7,607 nucleotides of DNA from an uncultured Eubacteriales bacterium. Lineage in GTDB: Bacteria > Bacillota > Clostridia > Oscillospirales > Oscillospiraceae. Every line of letters starts with the position of its first letter. The first letter of the stretch is position 1. The notes below the pieces were generated by a model, which made no database searches, was not told where the DNA came from, and was given only the letters and a program-made list of their open reading frames with translations. The stretch spans positions 1-7,607 of the forward strand of contig CAJKSU010000137.1 of the NCBI GenBank assembly GCA_905202605.1, given 5' to 3'. Positions 1 to 5,373 of this stretch are shown here, piece by piece. The translations under genes and the position numbers were made by a program.

Positions 1-942
1 GTAATGATCGGCGGCTACCTCAATCTGCTGGACGCCGGTCACCGGGTCGGTCACGGCGACACCATCATCATGGAGTCCTGCGAATACTGCAACTCCTTCC
101 TGAACTTCACTCCCACCATTGCGGTGATTCTGGATATTGACGCCGATCATCTGGATTTCTTTAAGGATCTGGAGGACATCAAGCATTCCTTCCGCCAGTT
201 TGCGGAGCTGACCCCTGCGGATCGCGGCATTGTCATTGCCAACGGCATGGACAAGAATACCATGGACGCCCTTCAGGGCATTGACCGACGGCTCATCACC
301 TTCGGTCTGACTCCGGATATGGACGTATATCCTCTGCATTTTGACCGGGGACATTCCAGCTTTGACGTCATGTGCAAGGGTAGCTTCTACACCCATGTGG
401 ATCTGCGGGTGCTGGGCAAGCACAACTGCATGGACGCACTGGCTGCCATTGCCGCCGCATGGGCGCTGGGCATCGAGCCGGAGGCCGTTACCCGCGGACT
501 GGTTTCCTTTACCGGCGCGGCACGGCGCATGGAATTCAAGGGCGTTTACAATGGCGCAGACATCTACGATGACTATGCCCACCATCCCGGTGAGCTGAAG
601 GCCACGCTGGACGCCGTACCGGAGCGCGGCTACAGCCGCACCATTGTGGTGTTCCAGCCCCATACCTATTCCCGCACAAAAGCGCTGTTCCCGGAATTTG
701 TGGAGCAGCTCCGACGTCCCGATCTCACCATTCTGGCGGAGATCTACGCAGCCCGCGAAACCAACACCTGCGGCATCTCCTCCAAGGATCTGGCGGATCA
801 GATTCCCGGAGCGGAGTATTATAAAACCTTTGATGAGATCACCCAGCGGCTCCGCGATATCGCAGCTCCCGGCGATTTGATCCTCACCATCGGCGCCGGT
901 GACATCTATCTGGTGGGCGAGGCGCTGGCAAACGCCAACTGA
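1..942 (+). CDS. murC: UDP-N-acetylmuramate--L-alanine ligase (MurC), 5'-truncated by the window edge
   Basis: Cytoplasmic ATP-dependent ligase that adds L-alanine to UDP-MurNAc, the first amino acid of the peptidoglycan stem peptide. The frame is open from base 1, so the gene starts outside the window; 313 codons remain of a family usually about 450-490 residues. The missing part would hold the N-terminal UDP-binding fold and the ATP P-loop. What is seen: the central-domain motif ESCEY (from base 73) followed by a DADHLD segment typical of Mur ligases, LGKHN with the following Ala-rich helix, GAARRMEFKG, the DDYAHHP motif (568-588), FQPHTYSRT (652-678), an AEIYAARE-type segment, and a C-terminal IGAGDIY. 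The ESCEY/SFLNF wording resembles clostridial MurC as I remember it. The stop is TGA at 940-942, followed at once by a hairpin, so it is probably the last gene of its transcript. No frameshift or missing key residue is seen in the visible part. Confidence 0.97.
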   Translation, partial: VMIGGYLNLLDAGHRVGHGDTIIMESCEYCNSFLNFTPTIAVILDIDADHLDFFKDLEDIKHSFRQFAELTPADRGIVIANGMDKNTMDALQGIDRRLITFGLTPDMDVYPLHFDRGHSSFDVMCKGSFYTHVDLRVLGKHNCMDALAAIAAAWALGIEPEAVTRGLVSFTGAARRMEFKGVYNGADIYDDYAHHPGELKATLDAVPERGYSRTIVVFQPHTYSRTKALFPEFVEQLRRPDLTILAEIYAARETNTCGISSKDLADQIPGAEYYKTFDEITQRLRDIAAPGDLILTIGAGDIYLVGEALANAN

Positions 943-950
943 TACTACGA

Positions 951-976
951 AAAGCGCCGCAAATGCGGCGCTTTGA
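951..976 (+). terminator. Hairpin directly after murC, likely terminator
   Basis: A perfect 10-bp stem (951-960 paired with 965-974, GCGCCGC core) closes a 4-base AAAT loop and begins 8 bases after the murC stop. The A tract on the left arm and the T tract on the right arm are inside the stem, and no long U run follows, so termination would be imperfect. It is the first of several hairpins in this gap. Confidence 0.55.
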
Positions 977-980
977 GCCT

Positions 981-1150
981 GTCGAAAAACCTGTTGGGTT
1001 TTTCGACAAAGTCTCTTGCCGGACACTGCGCGCGCCCGTTGTCCGCTTGAGGCGGACAACGAACACACTTGCGTCCTATATTGTATTTTGCGTCGTGTAC
1101 ACGCCCCTCCGCAAAATAGATTTGATTTTATTTGCCGCAAACGCGGCAAA
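981..1150. repeat. Hairpin-rich intergenic element (four tandem stem-loops)
   Basis: Four inverted repeats follow each other with short spacers. 981-991 pairs with 997-1007 (GTCGAAAAAC arm, 10 perfect base pairs plus one more, 5-base loop). 1037-1046 pairs with 1052-1061 (CGTTGTCCGC arm, perfect 10 bp). 1084-1092 pairs with 1110-1118 (TATTTTGCG arm, perfect 9 bp) and encloses the palindrome CGTGTACACG at 1094-1103. 1131-1138 pairs with 1143-1150 (TTTGCCGC arm, perfect 8 bp, AAAC loop), followed by a T6 run at 1162-1167. An open frame of about 68 codons crosses it on the plus strand (963-1169), but it has the composition expected of the inverted repeats and no family resemblance. I suspect a REP/MITE-like or structured-RNA element that recurs in related genomes; copies elsewhere cannot be checked here. 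Confidence 0.55.
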
Positions 1151-1178
1151 CTCTGCGAGGCTTTTTTGACACGCTGAA

Positions 1179-1213
1179 ACGTCCGGCAGGCATCGCCTGT
1201 CGGACGTATTTTT
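1179..1213. terminator. Probable bidirectional terminator between murC and the kinase-like gene
   Basis: A 13-bp stem (1179-1191 with 1195-1207, one G-T pair, 3-base ATC loop) is followed on the plus strand by ATTTTTA. On the minus strand the kinase-like gene stops at 1217-1219, ten bases before the same stem, and the stem is then followed by TTT. This fits a shared terminator for the two convergent genes, stronger on the plus strand. Confidence 0.75.
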
Positions 1214-1216
1214 AAT

Positions 1217-2320
1217 TTAGCCATCCAGATCGCGGAAATCATATACACTGCTGGGCAGTGCGTCAGCCAGCTCCACCAGTGCCGGGGAAAAGCCGCCAAG
1301 GGTGGTGGGGTGCTGTACCAACGTGCGGAGGGGGTGCTCTGCGGCTTTTGCGCCGTAGGGGAGGGTCAAATAGACAGTGGTTCCCTCTCCGGCCAGCGAT
1401 TCCAAAATCAAAGCCCCGCCGTGGAGCTGCATGATACTGCGTGCCAGCGGAAGCCCGAGACCAACGCCCCAACGGGGATCCGGCATCTCTCTGGCAACGC
1501 TGGATCGGTTGAAAACTGCGCCCATCTGATCCGCAGGAATACCGCAGCCGTTGTCACGTACAATAATACAGAGTCGGGTAGAGGCAGTCTTTTTCAGCTG
1601 GATGGAGATTTCGCCGCCGGGATCGGTGAACTTGATGGCATTGGAAATCAAATTCATCAAAGCCTGCCCGAGACGCTCCGGGTCAAATTGGCAGGTGAAA
1701 TCTACGGGGGGGAGCTTTAACGTGATGGTGCGCCGCGCTTGCTCTGCCAGAGGAGAGATCAGCTGATACTGCAGTGTCAGCCAATGGCTGATGTTCTCGC
1801 ATCGGGGATTTACCGTCAGCTGCCCCGGCGTACTGCAAAGCCGCAGGTGATTGGCGGCGCGATATACGGAATAAATACCCTGACTGAGTTGGGCAGAAAC
1901 GACTTGAAGCTTGGCGTCTGAAGAATCCGCCGTGTGCCGGAGCAGCTCCGGCGCAGCGGCCATTACCCCGGTAAGGGGGGCAAGGATTCCCTGCGCGGCG
2001 GAGGCCAGCACGTTTTGATCGGATGCGGCGGGAAGCGACAGCTCCAACAGCTGATAGCCCATCCAGCGGGTAACACGCAGCTCCCGGCGCAGGCCGAGGA
2101 TCTCGCCGGAAAAAATGCGGCTGCCGCTGCCGGCATAGGAAAATGCGGAATAGGAATCTTCGCCAAGCAGCGACTGGGCGCTGAGCCCCGGAGACAGGCT
2201 GGGAAAGAGTCGGCTTGCGGCCTGATTCAGCCCGCAAAGGCATTCGTCCTGAAACAGCAGCAGCGGGGAGGCGTGGGCATCCAGCAGCGGCTGAAGGTCA
2301 TGAAGCGTAAACGAGTTCAT
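1217..2320 (-). CDS. PAS/HATPase sensor-kinase-like protein lacking the H-box histidine
   Basis: Predicted 367-residue cytoplasmic protein of the histidine-kinase superfamily; no signal peptide or membrane helix is seen. An N-terminal PAS-like region (about residues 9-100) is followed by a DHp-like helical region (about 104-160) and a well-formed HATPase_c domain. The HATPase shows the N box with N223 and N227 in LMNLISNAIKF, the G1 box DNGCG (256-260), the G2 box GVGLGL (285-290) and the G3 box GEGT (311-314). Where a kinase would read S-H-E-x-R-T-P-L, this one reads A-Q-G-I-L-A-P-L, so the phosphorylatable His is Gln110. A 45-residue tail (GGFSPALVELADALP) follows the catalytic domain. The ATG at 2320 is chosen over an upstream TTG at 2374 because GGGAGG lies 8 bases before it. 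No response regulator is adjacent. It may be a pseudokinase or an ATP-binding signalling protein; its signal is unknown. Confidence 0.85.
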   Translation of the reverse strand: MNSFTLHDLQPLLDAHASPLLLFQDECLCGLNQAASRLFPSLSPGLSAQSLLGEDSYSAFSYAGSGSRIFSGEILGLRRELRVTRWMGYQLLELSLPAASDQNVLASAAQGILAPLTGVMAAAPELLRHTADSSDAKLQVVSAQLSQGIYSVYRAANHLRLCSTPGQLTVNPRCENISHWLTLQYQLISPLAEQARRTITLKLPPVDFTCQFDPERLGQALMNLISNAIKFTDPGGEISIQLKKTASTRLCIIVRDNGCGIPADQMGAVFNRSSVAREMPDPRWGVGLGLPLARSIMQLHGGALILESLAGEGTTVYLTLPYGAKAAEHPLRTLVQHPTTLGGFSPALVELADALPSSVYDFRDLDG

Positions 2321-2328
2321 ACAGCATT

Positions 2329-2334
2329 CCTCCC
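2329..2334 (-). promoter_or_regulatory. Ribosome binding site fixing the kinase-like gene start
   Basis: GGGAGG on the minus strand sits 8 bases before the ATG at 2320. No comparable site was noted before the TTG at 2374 that would add 18 residues, so this site decides the start. Confidence 0.75.
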
Positions 2335-2416
2335 AACTCACCGGTGTTAGCCTTTCCAGTTTTTCATGGAACAAGCACTGTAATATCTGGCAAATCGTGT
2401 GATGATTTACAATGCT

Positions 2417-2445
2417 ATGATAACTGAAAAATAAACGAAAAGCAA
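2417..2445 (-). promoter_or_regulatory. Candidate sigma-A promoter of the kinase-like gene
   Basis: On the minus strand, TTGCTT (2445-2440) and TATCAT (2422-2417) are separated by exactly 17 bases, which would start RNA near 2410 and give a leader of about 90 bases. The match is moderate and found by eye. Confidence 0.4.
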
Positions 2446-2479
2446 CGACAGAATCTAAGTTTTTACGTCATGCTCCACA

Positions 2480-2504
2480 TTTTTTCGGGGATTCCCCGGA
2501 AAAA
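2480..2504. promoter_or_regulatory. Dyad in the divergent control region, possible operator
   Basis: An 11-bp inverted repeat (2480-2490 with 2494-2504) has a perfect CGGGG-ATT-CCCCG core flanked by T5 and A5 arms, with one G-T pair. The T and A runs pair inside the stem and no T run follows on either strand, so it does not look like a terminator. It ends 12 bases before the -35 of gap and lies about 35 bases upstream of the divergent promoter, a suitable place for a regulator to act on one or both genes. No regulator family is recognised. Confidence 0.45.
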
Positions 2505-2516
2505 AATTAGAAGGGC

Positions 2517-2545
2517 TTTACCTTTCTGAGATGATAGTATATAAT
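2517..2545 (+). promoter_or_regulatory. Sigma-A promoter of gap
   Basis: TTTACC (-35, 2517-2522) and a consensus TATAAT (-10, 2540-2545) are spaced by exactly 17 bases. RNA would start near 2552, giving a leader of about 70 bases. That leader opens with a possible 6-bp stem (2553-2558 with 2578-2583). Confidence 0.8.
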
Positions 2546-2621
2546 AACATAGGCGGGCAGCGTTCTGGCAGACATTCGCCCGCTGGCATAATGGAATATT
2601 GCAATAAAGGAGATATCTGGC

Positions 2622-3644
2622 ATGAGTGTAAAAGTGGGTATCAACGGCTTCGGCAGAATCGGACGTCTGGCAGTCCGGGAAGCTGCATTCCGTGACGACA
2701 TTGAAATTGTCGCCATCAACAACACTGTCACCCCCGACTACATGGTTTATAAGCTCAAGTATGACTCCGTCCATGGAATCTTTCCGGGTGAGCTGAGCTT
2801 TGACGACAATGCAATCTATGTGTGCGGGAAGCGGATCGTTACATTCCGGGAAAAGGAGCCGAAGGACGTGGATTGGGCCAGCACCGGTGCGGAGTATATC
2901 ATTGAATCAACCGGTAAGTTCACCACGGCAGAGAAGTGCATGGGTCACTTCAATAGCCCCTCGGTAAAGAAGGTTATTATTTCCGCTCCGGCAAAGGATG
3001 ACAGCCCCATGTTTGTTATGGGCGTCAACAATCAGGAGTATGATCCTTCCATGAAGGTGATTTCCAACGCCTCCTGCACCACCAACTGTCTGGCACCTCT
3101 GGCCAAGGTATTAAATGATAATTACGGTATTCGTATGGGCCTGATGACCACCATCCATTCCACCACCGCCTCACAGAAGACCGTAGACGGTACCTCACGG
3201 AAGGACTGGCGCGGCGGTCGTGCGGCAGAGGGCAACATTATCCCCTCCTCCACTGGCGCAGCCAAGGCGGTCGGCAGAGTCATTCCGGCGCTGAACGGCA
3301 AGCTCACTGGCATGAGCTTCCGCGTGCCCACGCTGGACGTGTCTGTGGTGGATCTGACCATTGAGCTGGAGAAGCATACCAGCTATTCGGACATCTGCAA
3401 GACCATTAAGGAAGCTTCAGAGACGTATATGAAGGGGATTTTGGGCTACACTGAGGACGATGTGGTTTCCACCGATTTTGTAGGGGACAAGCGTACCTGC
3501 ATTTTTGATGCCAAGGCGGGCATTGAACTGGCGGACAACTTCCTGAAGCTCGTAGCGTGGTACGATAACGAGGCCGGATACACCAGCAAGACCTTGGACC
3601 TTGTTGCCTATGCCTATGAACGGGACCAGGCCGCAGGTGTATAA
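2622..3644 (+). CDS. gap: Glyceraldehyde-3-phosphate dehydrogenase, phosphorylating
   Basis: Cytoplasmic enzyme converting glyceraldehyde-3-phosphate plus phosphate to 1,3-bisphosphoglycerate with reduction of NAD(P). The 340-residue length is normal. Seen: the Rossmann motif NGFGRIGR (residues 8-15), the catalytic motif SNASCTTNCLAP with Cys152, the proton-shuttling His179, the RGGR segment (197-200), PSSTGAAKAVG, FRVPT and a C-terminal WYDNEAGY. The sequence resembles the enterobacterial/eukaryotic GapA class (HSTTASQKTVDG wording) more than the classical clostridial one. Two positions tied to cofactor choice are unusual: the Asp after AIN that favours NAD is Asn34, and the Pro of the usual DGPS is Thr191. 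AAAGGAG (2606-2612) lies 9 bases before the ATG. The gene has its own promoter and a strong terminator and no pgk or tpi neighbour, so it may be a second or specialised GAPDH rather than the main glycolytic copy. Confidence 0.98.
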   Translation: MSVKVGINGFGRIGRLAVREAAFRDDIEIVAINNTVTPDYMVYKLKYDSVHGIFPGELSFDDNAIYVCGKRIVTFREKEPKDVDWASTGAEYIIESTGKFTTAEKCMGHFNSPSVKKVIISAPAKDDSPMFVMGVNNQEYDPSMKVISNASCTTNCLAPLAKVLNDNYGIRMGLMTTIHSTTASQKTVDGTSRKDWRGGRAAEGNIIPSSTGAAKAVGRVIPALNGKLTGMSFRVPTLDVSVVDLTIELEKHTSYSDICKTIKEASETYMKGILGYTEDDVVSTDFVGDKRTCIFDAKAGIELADNFLKLVAWYDNEAGYTSKTLDLVAYAYERDQAAGV

Positions 3645-3666
3645 GCGATTATTGAATTTATATTGT

Positions 3667-3702
3667 GCCGCCGGACATGCAGTCTGCATGTCCGGTGGTT
3701 TT
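3667..3702 (+). terminator. Rho-independent terminator of gap
   Basis: A 14-bp stem (3668-3681 with 3685-3698, one G-T pair) with a 3-base GTC loop is followed by TTTT. It starts 23 bases after the gap stop and separates gap from wecE. Confidence 0.88.
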
Positions 3703-3769
3703 GCGTTCCCTTCGGTTATAATACGACAGGAAAAATGGAACTTGAAATTGACAAATTTTTTCAAAGTCG

Positions 3770-3798
3770 TTGCAATTGCGGGCGAATTAGTGTATACT
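3770..3798 (+). promoter_or_regulatory. Candidate promoter of wecE
   Basis: TTGCAA (3770-3775) and TATACT (3793-3798) are spaced by 17 bases, giving a leader of about 70 bases. A second -35-like TTGACA at 3748-3753 pairs only with the weaker TGCAAT at 3771-3776. Around it lies a small dyad, TTGAAA (3742-3747) with TTTCAA (3759-3764), which could be an operator. Confidence 0.6.
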
Positions 3799-3877
3799 CT
3801 TTTAAGTGTGCCAATACGAAAAATAGAGGAAAATATTGGGAAACGAAGATAAAGACAAAATGCAAATGGAGGTTCCT

Positions 3878-5008
3878 ATGATCCCGTTTAATAAGCCCCC
3901 CTATGCGGGGAATGAAAAGGAATATATTGCCGAGGCTATTGCCGCTAATAAAATTTGCGGCGACGGTCAGTTTACAAAGAAATGTCATGCGCTGCTGGAG
4001 AAGATGACAGGCAGCCAGAAGGTGCTTCTGACCACGTCAGGCAGCCATGCGCTGGAGATGGCGGCGCTGCTGTGCGGCCTTGAGCCTGGGGATGAGGTCA
4101 TCCTGCCCAGCTTTACCTTTTCCTCCACAGCCAATGCCTTTGTGCTGGCGGGGGCAAAGCTGGTGTTTGTGGATGTGCGCCCGGACACCATGAACATTGA
4201 TGAAACCAAGATCGAAGCGGCAATCACGCCGCGGACGCGGGTCATTGTGCCGGTACATTATGCCGGCGTGGCCTGCGAGATGGATACGATCATGGCAATT
4301 GCAAAGAAATACAACTTAAAGGTCGTAGAGGATGCCGCACAGGGTGTAATGGCCAGCTACCACGGCAAGGCGCTGGGCACCATCGGTGACTTTGGCTGCT
4401 TCAGCTTCCATGAGACGAAGAACTACTCCATGGGTGAGGGTGGTGCGCTGCTGATCCGGGATTCGGAAAACAATGAGGCCGCTGAGATCCTCCGGGAGAA
4501 GGGAACCAATCGAAGCCGTTTCCTCCGGGGACAGGTGGACAAGTACACATGGGTGGGCTATGGCTCCTCCTATCTGCCCTCCGACCTGAACGCTGCCTAT
4601 CTGTTGGCACAGCTGGAGGAGGCGGATAAGATCAATCATGCCCGGCTCCATGCATGGGAGCAGTATCATAAGGGACTTGCACCGCTGGAGGCTGCAGGGA
4701 AAATCGAGATTGCCCATATTCCGGAGGGGTGCGCCCATAACGCCCACATGTTCTGGGTCAAGACGAAGGATCTGGCGGAGCGCACGGCGCTGATCGCTTA
4801 CTTAAAGGAACGGGAAATCTTCTCCATGTTCCACTATGTGCCGCTGCATTCTGCGGAGGCGGGACTGAAATTCGGACGCTTCCATGGGGAGGATCAGTAT
4901 ACCACCCAGGAGAGCAACCGCCTGACCCGTCTGCCGATGTATTATGGCATCGGGGACGAGGAGATCGAGACGGTCATTGCTGCGGTAAAGGAGTTCTATG
5001 AGGAATAA
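3878..5008 (+). CDS. wecE: TDP-4-amino-4,6-dideoxygalactose aminotransferase (WecE/RffA)
   Basis: Cytoplasmic PLP enzyme of the DegT/DnrJ/EryC1/StrS family. It transfers an amino group from glutamate to TDP-4-keto-6-deoxyglucose, giving TDP-Fuc4N for surface glycans. The 376-residue length equals that of E. coli WecE, and long segments match that protein as I remember it (FVDVRPDTMNIDET, VPVHYAGVACEMDTIMA, KGTNRS, RGQVDKYTW, NAHMF, FHGEDQYTT). PLP-site residues are present: Asp152 and Gln155 in VVEDAAQG and the Schiff-base Lys181 in FHETKNY. The ATG at 3878 is chosen because GGAGG ends 5 bases before it and the product then begins MIPFNKPP as in the family; a TTG at 3836 in the same frame adds 14 unrelated residues. 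No rmlA/rmlB or wecD partner is in the window, so the sugar pathway must be encoded elsewhere. Sugar specificity is inferred from similarity. Confidence 0.95.
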   Translation: MIPFNKPPYAGNEKEYIAEAIAANKICGDGQFTKKCHALLEKMTGSQKVLLTTSGSHALEMAALLCGLEPGDEVILPSFTFSSTANAFVLAGAKLVFVDVRPDTMNIDETKIEAAITPRTRVIVPVHYAGVACEMDTIMAIAKKYNLKVVEDAAQGVMASYHGKALGTIGDFGCFSFHETKNYSMGEGGALLIRDSENNEAAEILREKGTNRSRFLRGQVDKYTWVGYGSSYLPSDLNAAYLLAQLEEADKINHARLHAWEQYHKGLAPLEAAGKIEIAHIPEGCAHNAHMFWVKTKDLAERTALIAYLKEREIFSMFHYVPLHSAEAGLKFGRFHGEDQYTTQESNRLTRLPMYYGIGDEEIETVIAAVKEFYEE

Positions 5009-5078
5009 GAGGAATGAATTGATATCTAGAGGAATTCCGGCTTTGATGGAGAATATTCCGGTATTTGAAGGCAAATGA
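4998..5078 (+). CDS. Possible 26-residue ORF overlapping the end of wecE
   Basis: An ATG inside the last codons of wecE opens a short frame (M-R-N-K-R-N-E-L-I-S...) that ends at TGA 5076-5078. It overlaps wecE by 11 bases and has AAAGGAG (4987-4993) 4 bases before the start, a layout typical of a translationally coupled next gene. It has no recognisable family. It might be the remnant of a gene whose body was lost where the composition changes, a real small protein, or chance. Confidence 0.25.
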   Translation: MRNKRNELISRGIPALMENIPVFEGK

Positions 5079-5373
5079 ACGCTCAAAAACGCTGTTGTTC
5101 CTAGCCTGCTGCCATAGGGACGGAGTTGCGATGCTGTCAAACGGCCGACAACGGTGTTTTGGTGTGGACGGAGCCGAATCGTATAGAATTACATGAAATA
5201 CCGGGTGGAAATCATCTTAGCGCATGTAGGGATTCTGATGTTTCTTATCTGAGAAAATATGAGAACTGCGATATGGTTTTGTCGAATGAATGCAGCGGGG
5301 AGAAAAATGCCCCCCAATAGTGCGCAGTGAGAATACATGAGACACTGCAATTCAGACGGTAAGGAGCAATAGA
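5079..5373. other. Gene-poor spacer between wecE and the GT-C-like gene
   Basis: About 295 bases with no recognisable gene and no convincing U-tailed terminator, so wecE could read through into the next gene. It contains weak dyads: 7 bp between about 5096 and 5120, a 4-bp GGGG/CCCC stem near 5297-5313, and GCAGTG (5324-5329) with CACTGC (5343-5348). A 64-codon frame from a TTG at 5126 to 5320 has no family likeness and a poor start. Base composition drops towards A/T here relative to wecE. Confidence 0.5.
5159..5187 (+). promoter_or_regulatory. Weak candidate promoter for the GT-C-like gene
   Basis: TTGGTG (5159-5164) and TATAGA (5182-5187) are 17 bases apart, about 190 bases before the ATG at 5374. 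Both boxes match consensus only in part. Confidence 0.25.

Noticed and set aside
884..1066. 60-codon minus-strand frame overlapping the murC end
   Set aside because: Overlaps a firm gene and the hairpin element; no domain or ribosome site.
963..1169. 68-codon plus-strand frame between murC and the kinase-like gene
   Set aside because: It runs through five of the hairpins, so its residues are dictated by the inverted repeats. No ribosome site or family likeness is seen.
1310..1720. 136-codon plus-strand frame antisense to the kinase-like gene
   Set aside because: Shadow of the HATPase coding region, whose motifs are clear on the minus strand.
1683..2243. 186-codon minus-strand frame in another phase of the kinase-like gene
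   Set aside because: Low-complexity Arg/Pro/Ala translation of GC-rich coding DNA; the other phase carries all recognisable kinase motifs.
2463..2774. 103-codon minus-strand frame over the gap promoter and start
   Set aside because: Antisense to the conserved start of gap and to a consensus promoter; no family likeness.
3717..3722. TATAAT hexamer after the gap terminator
   Set aside because: The sequence 17 bases upstream is GGTGGT in the terminator stem, so no -35 box supports it.
3836..3877. Upstream TTG start that would lengthen WecE by 14 residues
   Set aside because: The ATG at 3878 has GGAGG at proper distance and gives the family-typical MIPFN start and 376-residue length.
5297..5313. 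GGGG/CCCC hairpin as terminator before the GT-C-like gene
   Set aside because: Only a 4-bp stem and no T run follows.
5126..5320. 64-codon frame in the spacer after wecE
   Set aside because: TTG start with a GGAG too close to it, no recognisable family, and an alternative ATG at 5131 in another phase that ends after 21 codons.
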